DNA of 64,000 nucleotides from Paenibacillus sp. Soil766 (lineage in GTDB: Bacteria; Bacillota; Bacilli; Paenibacillales; NBRC-103111), in NCBI RefSeq assembly GCF_001428105.1, contig NZ_LMSJ01000058.1:1-64000 (forward strand). The letters are read 5' to 3'. The notes under the pieces were generated by a model. The model searched no databases. It was given only the letters and a program-made list of their open reading frames with translations, and was not told where the DNA came from. The stretch's first letter is position 1. Each line of letters begins with the position of its first letter. The position numbers and the translations under genes are program-made. Positions 26,590 to 36,900 of this stretch are shown here, piece by piece.

Positions 26590-28461
26590 TCATAAACGCC
26601 TCACCATTACCTCGTCACGCGTCTCATTCCAATCCCAATGGCAGCCTAATTCTTCCGCAAGTTTCGCCCAGCTTACGAGCACGAAATTGTTCAGCACTTG
26701 CACCTCTGCCGAAGAAATCGTTCCCGTCCTTCCCATAAACGTATATTGAATACGCTTATTCTCTTCATCATATGTAGCATCACCTTGGCCTAGCTTCTTG
26801 AACGTTTGACTGAGCGGCACCCAGGGGATGCCTCCAATGACAATTGGCTTGATCCCGTTGTATGTGATTGCTTGACCCTCAAGGCTGATTCGGATAAAAG
26901 GCAAATGATGTGCAATTTTGTTGCCTTTCAGCAATGTAATCCTTCCATTGTCCAACTCTGCTCGCTCCACCTCTGAGAGATGAGCAATTTTGTCCTTCGC
27001 GACCTGATCATGCAGCTTGATCTGATAGGTCTTCTCCATCCGCTTATGCAGCCGAGCGATTTCCTCTGGGGTCGTCGACTTCAAGCTTCTTCCCTGCAAC
27101 TGCGCCATCAACACACCTATGGTCTCCCCAGCCATTGCCCCATTCGGCTGAATTCTTGCACTTCCGTAGGCCACAGCTGTTGCACCAACCAGCTTCCCCG
27201 CGGTTATGACGTTGTCGTAATCTTGAAGCAAATAACTTCGCAGCGGCATCCCATATTTATCCGGGCGACCAATAGCTAGTCCCTCCCGATTAGAGCGTGA
27301 GCCTTGAATGTCCATGAAATACCCTCCAACACTGACGTTATCCCAGAACATCCTGCCGCTCATTAAATCCGATGCCTGCAACACGTATTCCGTTGGGTAA
27401 TGGTTAAATTCTCGGACGTACAGATCGTTCGGCTCTCCGCCTAGTTCCAGCTTCTCGAAGCCAGCCATATGTTTGCGTAGATGATCGCGTATGAAAGGCA
27501 TTTCTTCTTTCGCAAGCTGCATCCCCCGTTCGATTGTTTCCTCCCGGCTTGGATCGATGCCATATACCTGAAGCGCGTTAATTATGATTTCGCCGTTACC
27601 TTGATTAAGAATGTTCAATCCTCGGAGATTAAGTTCATTCTTGTTGTGGAGTTCATAGGACGATACGATTGGCGGAAACCCATATGCGATGTGCGAATTC
27701 ACATAGCTTTCGGGCCCGAATGTATGAGCACGTTCGATCTTCGTCATTTTCCAAAACTGAGTTTGAAACTTGTCCCAATCGACTCCCTTAAATTTCATCA
27801 TATACGTGCCACTCATATATTCGCGTTCTTTGCTCTCATATAGTGCCTCCAACCCTGGAAGCGGCTGAACATCAAGCTTGCGAATCAACGCAGCGTCATC
27901 CGAATTATCAACAAGATAAGAAGGATTCACCATTCTCTTTTTCCCATCACCGTCTTGATAGGCGAGAGAAATGACCTTATTGCCTGTCACTTTCAAGTCT
28001 TCAAGCACGATATTTTTCTCAACGGGGATGCCTTCAATAAGCTTGTGAAAATAATGGGCAAAATCGGTCTTGTTGCGGATACTTCCTTGTGTATACTGTT
28101 GGAAAAGCTCCTTCATGCCGCCTTGCATGAGCTGAGTGCCTTCATCATCATAGGTGCCATCCAGATAGAGCATCTCACCCTGAATGAGTTGCCCGCCTAA
28201 ACGCCCTTTCGTTTCGAGGATTAATACGTCGAGCCCTTCCTTTTTTGCCTTTTGAGCAAGATACATGCCTTCTAATTCTGTACCCATGACAACCACATCT
28301 GGCTGAAAGGTCGAATGCGTATGCAGGGTAAATCCCCCATCGCTGTCTCGGAGCAGTCCCAAGTAGCCTAACACTCCGCCAGCAATCGTAAGAAGTACGA
28401 GGATACCGAAAATCAATGCCGATTTCATATGACTAATTAGCCAATTTTTCAAAAAGTTCAT
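26590..28461 (-). CDS. Membrane-anchored FAD-dependent oxidoreductase with stalk domain
   Basis: A 623-residue protein with one N-terminal membrane helix (about 10-35), so the enzyme should face outside the cell. A Rossmann FAD-binding start lies at VVVMGTELEGMYLAQKAKKE followed by VLILETKGRLGGQ, which places it in the FAD-dependent oxidoreductase group (PF12831-like). A conserved block LAIGRPDKYGMPLRSYLL and ITAGKLVGATAVAYGSARIQ is typical of this group. The last 90 residues (IVIGGIPWVPLSQTFKKLG and on, ending EVMVRR) look like a copper-amine-oxidase N-terminal-like stalk domain, which in Paenibacillus often binds the cell surface. The substrate is unknown. Confidence 0.85.
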   Translation of the reverse strand: MNFLKNWLISHMKSALIFGILVLLTIAGGVLGYLGLLRDSDGGFTLHTHSTFQPDVVVMGTELEGMYLAQKAKKEGLDVLILETKGRLGGQLIQGEMLYLDGTYDDEGTQLMQGGMKELFQQYTQGSIRNKTDFAHYFHKLIEGIPVEKNIVLEDLKVTGNKVISLAYQDGDGKKRMVNPSYLVDNSDDAALIRKLDVQPLPGLEALYESKEREYMSGTYMMKFKGVDWDKFQTQFWKMTKIERAHTFGPESYVNSHIAYGFPPIVSSYELHNKNELNLRGLNILNQGNGEIIINALQVYGIDPSREETIERGMQLAKEEMPFIRDHLRKHMAGFEKLELGGEPNDLYVREFNHYPTEYVLQASDLMSGRMFWDNVSVGGYFMDIQGSRSNREGLAIGRPDKYGMPLRSYLLQDYDNVITAGKLVGATAVAYGSARIQPNGAMAGETIGVLMAQLQGRSLKSTTPEEIARLHKRMEKTYQIKLHDQVAKDKIAHLSEVERAELDNGRITLLKGNKIAHHLPFIRISLEGQAITYNGIKPIVIGGIPWVPLSQTFKKLGQGDATYDEENKRIQYTFMGRTGTISSAEVQVLNNFVLVSWAKLAEELGCHWDWNETRDEVMVRRL

Positions 28462-28571
28462 CACCCTGTTGCATCGAATAAGTTCTCCCCCTTATTGTAT
28501 GCATATTACAGAAAAAAACCAACAGGAAAATGGCCAGAAATGAAGACATCTAGGCGAAACTACGAAATAAC

Positions 28572-28621
28572 AAAAAATGGGTCACCCGATTTCACAGCGA
28601 AATTGGATGACCCATTTTTTT
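28572..28621 (-). terminator. Terminator of the FAD monooxygenase-like gene
   Basis: AAAAAATGGGTCACC pairs with GGATGACCCATTTTTT across an AT-rich inner stem, just past the stop on the minus strand. Confidence 0.9.
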
Positions 28622-28630
28622 ATCGGTGGT

Positions 28631-29878
28631 TTATTCTTCTAGACCAGCCCCTGCTTGAAGCAATTGCATGATTGTCATCTGTAACAATTCGGGTTCATTG
28701 GCATAATTGTAAATACCAAGAAAAGCCTGAGATGCCTCTGGACTGCTGCCTATTAATTGATTTACCATGGATTGTTCAGGTGTAACGGGGGTATTCTTCG
28801 TTGTTTGGCACGCCAGGTGATAGCGAGACATCATTTTGGATTCCATCGCAGTCTGGTATTGATCAGCCATTTGGGACCAGTTCGTTCCCCAATCACTTGT
28901 TTCTGCTAAAGTGTCCCGCAACAAACGTGCACCATAGATCGCATCATGCATACCCTGCCCAACCGCAGGATCCTTGAATGAAAGGCTATCCCCCACGAGA
29001 GCCCATCCTGGGCCCATGCCTTGGAACCAATCATTGTCATAACCGAGTAGCCCTTTTATAGGCTCATCTAGCGAGGCTTCTCGCAGCCGCTCTGGGAATG
29101 TCGTGCTGGCGAACCCCTTGTCTACCAACTCACGCAACCCCGTCTCTGGATGATTTCGGAGCTTCTCGCTCCATTCTTTATCTTGCAAAGGAAACATAAT
29201 CCCGATGACAACAAGATCATCGCTTGTAGGAAAAACAATAGCTATCTTGTCTTGGATTTTATAAAATTCCACACAGGGCTCGCCCTCTTGGCGAAAATTA
29301 GAAAAGTACCCCACATACGAGGCGAAATCAGTTGGAACCGCCATTTTCCTTTCACTGTTCACCAAATTCCGTATCGTTGAATTGCGGCCGTCGGCACCGA
29401 CAACAAGCTTGGCAGTAAACTGCTCCACCCTGCCATCGCGCCCAATACCAGTAATCCCCGACACTGTATCTCCCTGATACAGCAACTCCGTGACTCGAAA
29501 TCCTTCTAAAGCGGTAACGCGTTCTTGTCCACAGGCATGCCGGAATAGCACTTGATCCAAATATTTGCGACGCACACATAAACAATGTGTCTCCCCGTCA
29601 ACTTCGGGAAATGCCCCATCCACGACCATATCATCCATTTGAATATATGCCCGTTTATACATTGGCGTGCCCGTCTGAAGCAATTGCTCCAATACACCCA
29701 TCTCGCGGAGCATGGCTACTGAATTGTTAAAGAAATTATGCGTGGAGAGGATATCACTTGGAAATGTACTTCGATCCACGAGCAGCACCTCGTAACCGGC
29801 CTTCGATAATTCATAAGCTAGCGTTGAACCGGCAACTCGCGCACCGATAATAATGACATCATAGTTTTTTACTGACAT
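28631..29878 (-). CDS. FAD-dependent monooxygenase/reductase
   Basis: A 415-residue flavoprotein related to the geranylgeranyl-reductase and PHBH-type monooxygenase superfamily. The FAD-binding motif is DVIIIGARVAGSTLAYELSK (GxGxxG-like with Arg), the second motif is LVVGADGRNSTIR near residue 165, and the C-terminal FAD motif is ALVGDSLSFKDPAVGQGMHD near 300. The substrate is not evident. GGAGG lies just before the ATG. A MalT-like LuxR regulator sits 94 bases upstream on the same strand, which could control it. Confidence 0.88.
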   Translation of the reverse strand: MSVKNYDVIIIGARVAGSTLAYELSKAGYEVLLVDRSTFPSDILSTHNFFNNSVAMLREMGVLEQLLQTGTPMYKRAYIQMDDMVVDGAFPEVDGETHCLCVRRKYLDQVLFRHACGQERVTALEGFRVTELLYQGDTVSGITGIGRDGRVEQFTAKLVVGADGRNSTIRNLVNSERKMAVPTDFASYVGYFSNFRQEGEPCVEFYKIQDKIAIVFPTSDDLVVIGIMFPLQDKEWSEKLRNHPETGLRELVDKGFASTTFPERLREASLDEPIKGLLGYDNDWFQGMGPGWALVGDSLSFKDPAVGQGMHDAIYGARLLRDTLAETSDWGTNWSQMADQYQTAMESKMMSRYHLACQTTKNTPVTPEQSMVNQLIGSSPEASQAFLGIYNYANEPELLQMTIMQLLQAGAGLEE

Positions 29879-29972
29879 TTTCTTCCTCCTTCAGACTGAT
29901 TGCTTTCAGCTTATCAGAAGTAAAGGATGGAGCCATCCAACGAAGGATATATACGATGGTTATATCTTTTGC

Positions 29973-32648
29973 TCAAATTAATCGATGTTGATTCGCTTTC
30001 TGAATAGCTTGCGTTCTCCCGCTTACTTGGAGCTTGCTGTACACCCGGTGAAGATGAAGTTTGACTGTCCCTTGCGTAAGTCCTAATTTCTCTGCAATGT
30101 CCTTGTTGGACAATCCCGCTCCTAGGAGCTGCAGCACCTCTTTTTCACGAATCGTCAGCATAAATACGGAAGATGCTTCGCGAGAGTTTCCTCGTTCAGT
30201 TTGCCTTTTCTCCGCGGAAAGAGATCGAACGACTTGAAGATAGTGGATAGAGACCCCATCAGCCTGCACTTCAATCATGTATTTGTTCTTCCGCACATCC
30301 GCATATTGCTGCAACAAGGGTTTAATATCCCTATCGATAAAAATGCGAAGATAACCCTCCCGTTCACCCAGGATTAGAGCTTGATGCAGATGGATCATAC
30401 TGGTATGTGGGTTGTTCATTTTCCCATGAATCTGCGAGAGTACTAAAAGAACTTCTAGCTCCGTCATGATTCGGCTGGAATTTCTAGCTTTCTTGAGTAG
30501 CTGCTCACACCAAGAAAGTGCTTCCTCCCCGTTTTCTTTAGCAAGTAACGCCTGAATATAAACCAGAAGCTCAAAGTCCTGGTCCCCATTAATTTCAATA
30601 CGCCTGCTCCATGGTGACATTCTCATCCAGTGATTCACGGCATCCATCTCTCCGTTATCAAGTCGACAACGCGTCAGGAACGCCTGCAATAATCCGTGCC
30701 AATGTGAATGGAACTGATTCGTCATTTTAAGATAATCCAGCGCTTCGTGAATAATGGCTATCCCCTCATCTTTACCCTCTCTCTCCCAAATTATTTTCGA
30801 CTGTACAATCATGGCAGGGACATAAGCCCCGATGACGTTATTCTGTTTAGCGATGCGGATGGCATCCTCAGCAAGTTGTAAAGCTGCCGATAATTGATTT
30901 TTTTCATAATAAACCTCACATAGAGCCGCCCGCTGATAAGCCGTGAACGGAAACGCGTGAAACCCATTCTTATCAATAAACTCACCATAAAATCGGTGAT
31001 ATCGCTCTGCCTTCTTGATTCGTCCACTATAGCCATAATAACTTCGGATGAGTGGAATGGTCCCGTCATTCAGCTCCATGCCTAAGCCAAATAACATAGG
31101 CAACCCTTCAATATTGGGGAGATTCTCATCCTCATACATCTCATTCAACAGGGAATAACATTGCTTGTAATCACCGAGCAGCATAGCTTGAAAATTTTTA
31201 ACAACTTTCATATCTTCTCGTATGCCAATGTACTGCGAATCGTTCATACTATTGGGTGCATCAAGCTCCTTTTGCAACGTTTTCACGTGCTTACCCATCT
31301 GCTCTTGGTGACCCATGAACAGCTCCGTCCATATTTGAATGATCAGTATGCTCGGACGTTCTCGGATGGGAACAGGTAATTGGAGCAACCAACGATGCAA
31401 GGTGGTTAGTTCCCTTCTTTTCAACAGCTCGGTCGCAATAGTAAGAATGATCTCAGAGGCTTTATCAAACGCACCTGCTGCCAAAGCATGCTCTATAGCT
31501 TCACCTAAATAATTGTGCTTTACGAACCATTCGCAAGCTGCCCAATGCAAGGAAATAACTTCTTCCGGATAATGCTGATGAAGACGGCACCGTAAAAAAT
31601 CAGCAAATAAGTGATGATATCGGAACCATTTGCCTTCAGCGTCCAAAGGAATGACAAACAAGCCCAATTTCTCCATTTCTTGCAATCGTCCTGTGTAAGC
31701 AGGCTCCCCCGTCAACTCCGCGCAGAGCTCTGCATTCATCCTCTCTAACAGAGACGTTTTTAATAAAAATGAACGAATTCCCTCGGGTAAGTGATCGAAC
31801 ACTTCCTCCATCAAATAATCAACAACATAGCGATGGTCTCCCTTAAAATGATGCAAGGCATCCTGTTGACCTGATAAATGGGATAATACAGCTAGTTGGA
31901 TACCAGCAACCCATCCTTCTGTACGATCAGACAACAGTTGAAGCGAGGTTTCATTAGGTAAGTCCCCTGTTTGCCGATACCAGAATGTCGCTATTTCCTG
32001 TCCCGTAAATCTTAATTCTGAGAGGTTGATTTCATTAAGTTGACCTTGAACGCGTAATTGACCGAACGGGATTGGAGGTTGTTTACGACTGAGTATACAC
32101 AAGTGGATCTGGGAGGGCATTCGCTCAATAAAAAACGCAACTAAACGATGTACCTCATCGGATTCAATCAGATGATAATCGTCTAGTACAAGCAGGATTG
32201 GATCAGGAATGTTAAATAAATCATTGATTAGCCAAGAAATCATTTGTTCAGGTGAAAACGATATTGCCTTCAGTAACGAAAACGATTTATGGCCAACTCC
32301 GGGACATATCCGATTTATTGCAGCAATGACATACGTCCAAAATCGGAGCAAATCATTCTCACCTTGATCTAATGAGACCCAACTTACAGGTGCTTGCCCT
32401 TGTAGAATCCATTGACTAACCATCGTCGTCTTACCGAATCCTGGTGGAGAAGTGACCACAGTCACTTTGCAATGCATCGCCCTAGACATTTTCTCCATCA
32501 AGTGTTCTCTGGTAACAAGATAAGAAGGCTGATGCGGAATATATAATTTCGTAGTAAGCAAGGGATAGTCGTCGAATAAAGATATACTTAATTCATCATT
32601 TGGTTTCTGACCTCGCACACACAGGTCCTCCTTTGGCGGATTCCCCAC
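29973..32648 (-). CDS. MalT-like LuxR family regulator
   Basis: An 891-residue regulator of the LAL/MalT type. The NTPase domain begins with TKLYIPHQPSYLVTREHLME and Walker A VTSPPGFGKTTMVSQW near residue 64; Walker B is PILLVLDDYHLIES near 155. A long helical repeat region (about 380-800) follows. The C-terminus is a LuxR helix-turn-helix LTIREKEVLQLLGAGLSNKD continuing IAEKLGLTQGTVKLHLHRVY. Such proteins bind ATP and an inducer to activate transcription. The start is GTG and weakly supported by a GGGGTG sequence; an internal start is possible. The flavoenzyme just downstream is a candidate target. Confidence 0.88.
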   Translation of the reverse strand: MGNPPKEDLCVRGQKPNDELSISLFDDYPLLTTKLYIPHQPSYLVTREHLMEKMSRAMHCKVTVVTSPPGFGKTTMVSQWILQGQAPVSWVSLDQGENDLLRFWTYVIAAINRICPGVGHKSFSLLKAISFSPEQMISWLINDLFNIPDPILLVLDDYHLIESDEVHRLVAFFIERMPSQIHLCILSRKQPPIPFGQLRVQGQLNEINLSELRFTGQEIATFWYRQTGDLPNETSLQLLSDRTEGWVAGIQLAVLSHLSGQQDALHHFKGDHRYVVDYLMEEVFDHLPEGIRSFLLKTSLLERMNAELCAELTGEPAYTGRLQEMEKLGLFVIPLDAEGKWFRYHHLFADFLRCRLHQHYPEEVISLHWAACEWFVKHNYLGEAIEHALAAGAFDKASEIILTIATELLKRRELTTLHRWLLQLPVPIRERPSILIIQIWTELFMGHQEQMGKHVKTLQKELDAPNSMNDSQYIGIREDMKVVKNFQAMLLGDYKQCYSLLNEMYEDENLPNIEGLPMLFGLGMELNDGTIPLIRSYYGYSGRIKKAERYHRFYGEFIDKNGFHAFPFTAYQRAALCEVYYEKNQLSAALQLAEDAIRIAKQNNVIGAYVPAMIVQSKIIWEREGKDEGIAIIHEALDYLKMTNQFHSHWHGLLQAFLTRCRLDNGEMDAVNHWMRMSPWSRRIEINGDQDFELLVYIQALLAKENGEEALSWCEQLLKKARNSSRIMTELEVLLVLSQIHGKMNNPHTSMIHLHQALILGEREGYLRIFIDRDIKPLLQQYADVRKNKYMIEVQADGVSIHYLQVVRSLSAEKRQTERGNSREASSVFMLTIREKEVLQLLGAGLSNKDIAEKLGLTQGTVKLHLHRVYSKLQVSGRTQAIQKANQHRLI

Positions 32649-32732
32649 CCCTACATGAATACGGGGAAATACTCCTTATCATCATACCATTTAGTTAGAT
32701 AAATTAGCATAATAATCCAGTAAAAAGCAACT

Positions 32733-32788
32733 AAAAAAGCCTGCCATATCTCCAATGCCCAGACGCGGGAGAGTTGAGGCAGACTTTC
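32733..32788 (-). terminator. Terminator of the fhuF-like gene (AGTCTGC family)
   Basis: On the minus strand AAGTCTGCC pairs with GGCAGGCTT around an imperfect inner stem, followed by TTTT. It is a more degenerate member of the shared-stem set. Confidence 0.72.
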
Positions 32789-32830
32789 GTGGAACTCTTG
32801 CAAGCATTCCAGTACACATGTATAAGTGCG

Positions 32831-33664
32831 TTATTTCGCAGCAATTTGAGCCGCTGCTTCTTCGGCGAATTGAATTCGTAGTCGTTCTTTGCGCTCTTCG
32901 CGCTCTTGCGGTTTCATCCGTGGACACGTATAGCAATATTGCCCGCCTTCTGTCCGGTAGTACATACAACAGGCCGTCTTCATTTTAATTTTCGTATCAG
33001 GCTCTCCAGGTTTACCAGGGTAATCCAGATTCACAACTTTTACAAACAAGGGATTTCGAAGGCGACCGAATACCTCACCTTGTAACTCCGTTGTAACGAA
33101 TACATGGTCCTCTTCATAACGAGCATGCCATTCTTCTGACGTATTCGTTTCTTTCCATTGTCCGAAAATAAACCGAAGGCGCATAGGTACAATTTTCCAC
33201 AAATGCATAATGTCCATCTCTGCGGCGGCGGCTATCGCTTCGACAATTGGACGAATAGTCCCAGCATACCAGCGGGATAAGTGTTCTTCACGCCATTCGC
33301 TTCGAAGTCCGCACGATGGACCGCTCAATTTTCTTAATTCCTGAAGCACAATACGGAACTCGATGAATCCCTTCTCACTTCGATACATTTGCAGCGACCA
33401 TAACGCAGGGGACAGATCAACTAATTCATCATGTGTCACCATATACTGCATCGCCGCATTCAGACTTCCGAGACGGCTGATCAAATAGGCGCCAGCAGCT
33501 GCGGGCTCGAGCGCTTTCATCAGTGGTGCGTAAGCAGCTAAGAGCTCTTGCATCCCTTTTTCCGTTAAAAGCAGCTGTCCTGCCATCGTAAAAAGCGGGT
33601 CCGGATGAGATTCCGTTGTAACTCCGTAATTTTCCGCTATATAAGCCTGAACCGATGTGCTCAT
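32831..33664 (-). CDS. FhuF-like 2Fe-2S siderophore-iron reductase
   Basis: A 277-residue protein with the C-terminal cysteine pattern CC-x10-CxxC (ACCMYYRTEGGQYCYTC near residues 240-260). This is the unusual 2Fe-2S signature of FhuF, which reduces ferric iron carried by siderophores in the cytoplasm. The rest of the protein matches FhuF/FhuF-C family features only loosely (SGPSCGLRSEW, RLRFIFGQW). AAGGAGAG precedes the ATG. A very long, perfect Fur palindrome lies 50 bases upstream, which supports an iron function. No siderophore transporter gene is visible next to it. Confidence 0.85.
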   Translation of the reverse strand: MSTSVQAYIAENYGVTTESHPDPLFTMAGQLLLTEKGMQELLAAYAPLMKALEPAAAGAYLISRLGSLNAAMQYMVTHDELVDLSPALWSLQMYRSEKGFIEFRIVLQELRKLSGPSCGLRSEWREEHLSRWYAGTIRPIVEAIAAAAEMDIMHLWKIVPMRLRFIFGQWKETNTSEEWHARYEEDHVFVTTELQGEVFGRLRNPLFVKVVNLDYPGKPGEPDTKIKMKTACCMYYRTEGGQYCYTCPRMKPQEREERKERLRIQFAEEAAAQIAAK

Positions 33665-33714
33665 ATTCTTCTCTCCTTGTCGGCAATAACAATCCTTTTT
33701 TATTTGATTATACC

Positions 33715-33745
33715 ATCATCAATAATGATTATCATTATTGATGAT
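33715..33745. promoter_or_regulatory. Fur box (31-base perfect palindrome)
   Basis: The sequence is perfectly palindromic around a single central T at 33730. Its core, AATAATGATTATCATTATT, matches the classic 19-base Fur consensus at all but the two outermost bases. It sits in the promoter region of the fhuF-like gene, where Fur with iron would repress it. Confidence 0.9.
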
Positions 33746-33821
33746 AAAAAAAGAACTCAGCACTCCCTTTCCTATTGCGATGATGGGATGCTCTTGGTTC
33801 TACGAGGATTTCAGACGTAAC

Positions 33822-33875
33822 AAAAAGCCTGCATAATCTCCGACGAACAGCCTCGGAAGATTAAGCAGACTTTTG
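33822..33875 (-). terminator. Terminator of the Wadjet operon (AGTCTGC family)
   Basis: On the minus strand AAGTCTGCTTAATCTTCC pairs with GGAGATTATGCAGGCTT followed by TTTTG, 70 bases after the jetC stop. It is nearly identical to the terminator at 41903-41955. Confidence 0.88.
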
Positions 33876-33944
33876 TTATAGTTCCTATGTAGTGAAGTGG
33901 TACTATCACCATCTCAGCCACTGAATCCCTAACCACTTACACCA

Positions 33945-36900
33945 CTAAATAAATAACTCCATCTGCTTAACGTCCCCTAATCTTTCCAGAGAAATCGGCG
34001 CATGATCACGGAAATAAGCCTGATTAATTTCCTTTTCCTTGGTCATCACCAGCTTGCTTCCATTCGCTGCCTGTCTGAGCCTACAGCTAAATACAACTGG
34101 GAAATAATCCTTGAGGAATTTGCCTTCCGCATGTGCAGTCAGTGCGATGATCTGAAAGCCAAGCTGCTCTGCGATAAAAAACACAGGACTTAATACATGA
34201 TCACTCGATGCCTTCCCGAAAGGATTATCCAGAATCACGGTACGATGCCGCTTCATGTTCGCTTGAATATGCTGGCGTTTCTCGGCGACATAGTTGAGCA
34301 AACCTAAGAACAACGTCATATTCTTGCTCCATTTTTCCCCGCCAGACCAATTATTAGACTGCTCCCATGAGAAGGAAGCCTTCGTTACGTTATTCTCATT
34401 GGTTACTTTACGGCACGAAACTTTCATGACTTTCTCTTGCAGAACAATCTGCAGAAGCTGCTTGGTATCCAGCCATTTTTCAAGTTCCTTGCGAACCGTT
34501 GTTTTGACTTCTTGATCGTTATCATCGCGGTAATGTCCTTTGTCCAGTTCCGTCAAAATCCACTCCAGATGCTTACGCAAGTGATCTTTTGCCTCAAGTT
34601 CATCCCATTCTGGAATGAGAAAGGAGAAAATAAGCTTCCACTGATCCTCGACTCTAACTCTCGTTTTATTCGGAATATCTCGAAGTTCGGATGCAATCAG
34701 CTTCAAATGGCCGTGCACATGGATGATGTACTGTTCGAGTTGCTGATTGTGTGTGCGCATCGTCTCTTCCGCAACATGATTGACGCGTTCAATACGGCTG
34801 TGCATTTTATGCTGAAATTGTGTTAGTTCTTGATAGTTGGTCTTGTTTTCAACACCTTGCTCAGCCATATCTCTCATCTTGACATCCTTGATTTGTTTCC
34901 GGCAAAAATCAATAAAATGCAGTCTGGCCTTCTTCACCGTCGACTCTTCTGCTTCCAGCTCTTTCATCAAGGCGGTTAGCGTCGCCACAGATTTCCGCAC
35001 CCATTTCATTCTATCATTCGGAAACTCCGCTCTCTGTGCCTGTGAGATAAAGGCTACTGGAATGAGTGGATTTTCAAACCCGTGCAAAATCTTGTATTGA
35101 TTTAAGTATTGGATCACATCTTCAATTTTACCTAATTGCACCTGAATTTGCGCATATTGCTGCTGCAAGCCCGATTTCATCTGTTGTAGACGTGTATCCT
35201 CACTTTGGACATGTACATCTACTGCGCTCAGCGACTCTGTAAAGGTCAATGGCCCTTCACCCTCATGTGAACCCCTATACTGTTCAACCAGTAACTTAAT
35301 CCTAGCTGTCAATTCATTAAATTGCTTGCCTACCCGTACCAGTTCTTCTTTATCGCGTGTCAACCGTAATTCGTGTTCCTTGAGCTCGAGCATTAGCTGT
35401 GACATCTGATCTTCACCCGTCACAGAGAACGGAAGCTCCTCGTTCAAATTCAAGTCCGCTTGTTCCAAGCGAAGTTTGCTCATCTCTCGTTCGAGCGTTG
35501 TTCTGCTAGCCTGGGCATGCTTCAACTCCGTTTCAAGCTGTTGACGTCCTTGTGAAACATGATGGAGCTTGAGATGCAAATCTTTTCTTTCTGTTTTCAG
35601 CCAATCTAAGCTATGATTCGCTTCTATAGGCTGTACATCTCCTAATTCCATATACAGATCTTGGCTTTGAAGACTCGCCTTCTCCGTTCGCAAGGCGTTC
35701 ATTCTGCCCTTCACGGATTCGCTCTGCAGCTTCGCTTGCTCCATCGAACGTCGCCTGCCCTCCAGCTTATTTTGCTGGTCGTCAGACTGCTGAGCAAGCT
35801 GCTCGATGGCACTGTTCAACGCAACGATTTCTTTACCCAACTCGACATATTTCCGCCCTTTTTCAATCCATTGCCCAAGCTGAACCATTTCCTCTTTTTG
35901 CTTATCCATGACGGCATTATGCTGATGAATCGTCTGCTCGACCTGGCGAATAGATTTCTGAATGGCATCCTCTTGGCCTTCTAGCTCACGCACAGAATCG
36001 CGTGCAAGTCCCACTTGCCTTTCCATTTCTTGTACAATTTCAAGCGGATATGCTGACAGGAATCGGCGAAAAGATGCTTGAAGATCAGAGGTACGCTGCA
36101 GATCTCTTTCCTTCTCTCTGCGAGCCGACCGAACTTCTTCACCCTTTTGGGAGATCGTATGCTTCCAGCTGATGAATTCCATATCCTCCGCATTGTCACG
36201 CCAATGCTGCGGTTCAACCCAAGCCCTATCCTCCGCGGCTACTGGCGTATCACTATTGGCTAGCCGTGCCGCTTCCTGTGAAGAGATCACTTGAATCGGG
36301 AACTGCATATCTTCCGCGTACTGACGCAGCTTGTTTGTGACTACCCCAACCTCACCTTCGGTTGTAATTAATGTCACAGACCACAGAGGGTGCGTCATCG
36401 CCCGCTCAGTTAATTGCAAACTCTGCAAATATTGAATACCTGTCTCCAATAAGTCGAACTGATTTCTCCATTTGTCCACTAAGCCCGCTACATAGACATC
36501 CGCGAAAAATGTAGGCTGAGCACTATAATCATCAATATAACGGAAAGCAAGACGCTCTTTCAGCAAGTAAGCTTCCTTCTCAAGCAGCAGCTTTTCCGTA
36601 TCCTCATGAAGTCGCTCTTCAATTGAACTCTGCTTCTCATAAACAGAAGAGAGTCTCCCCCAAGAAGGCTTGTATGAAGCAATTTCTTCAAGCATGGATT
36701 GATGCACTTTTCTAAATGATTCGAGCTTATGCTCGGCATTAGCACGCTCCACGAAGGCGGTCTTGAGGTTATCACTCACGCCTACTAGTTGTCTCTCACT
36801 TTCCTCTTTACCGGTTGCCAACTCCTTGTTCTTCTGCACTAGGAGAACATTGCCCTCATCCAACTTCTGATAACGCTGAATCCAATCCGCCATGCTGCCT

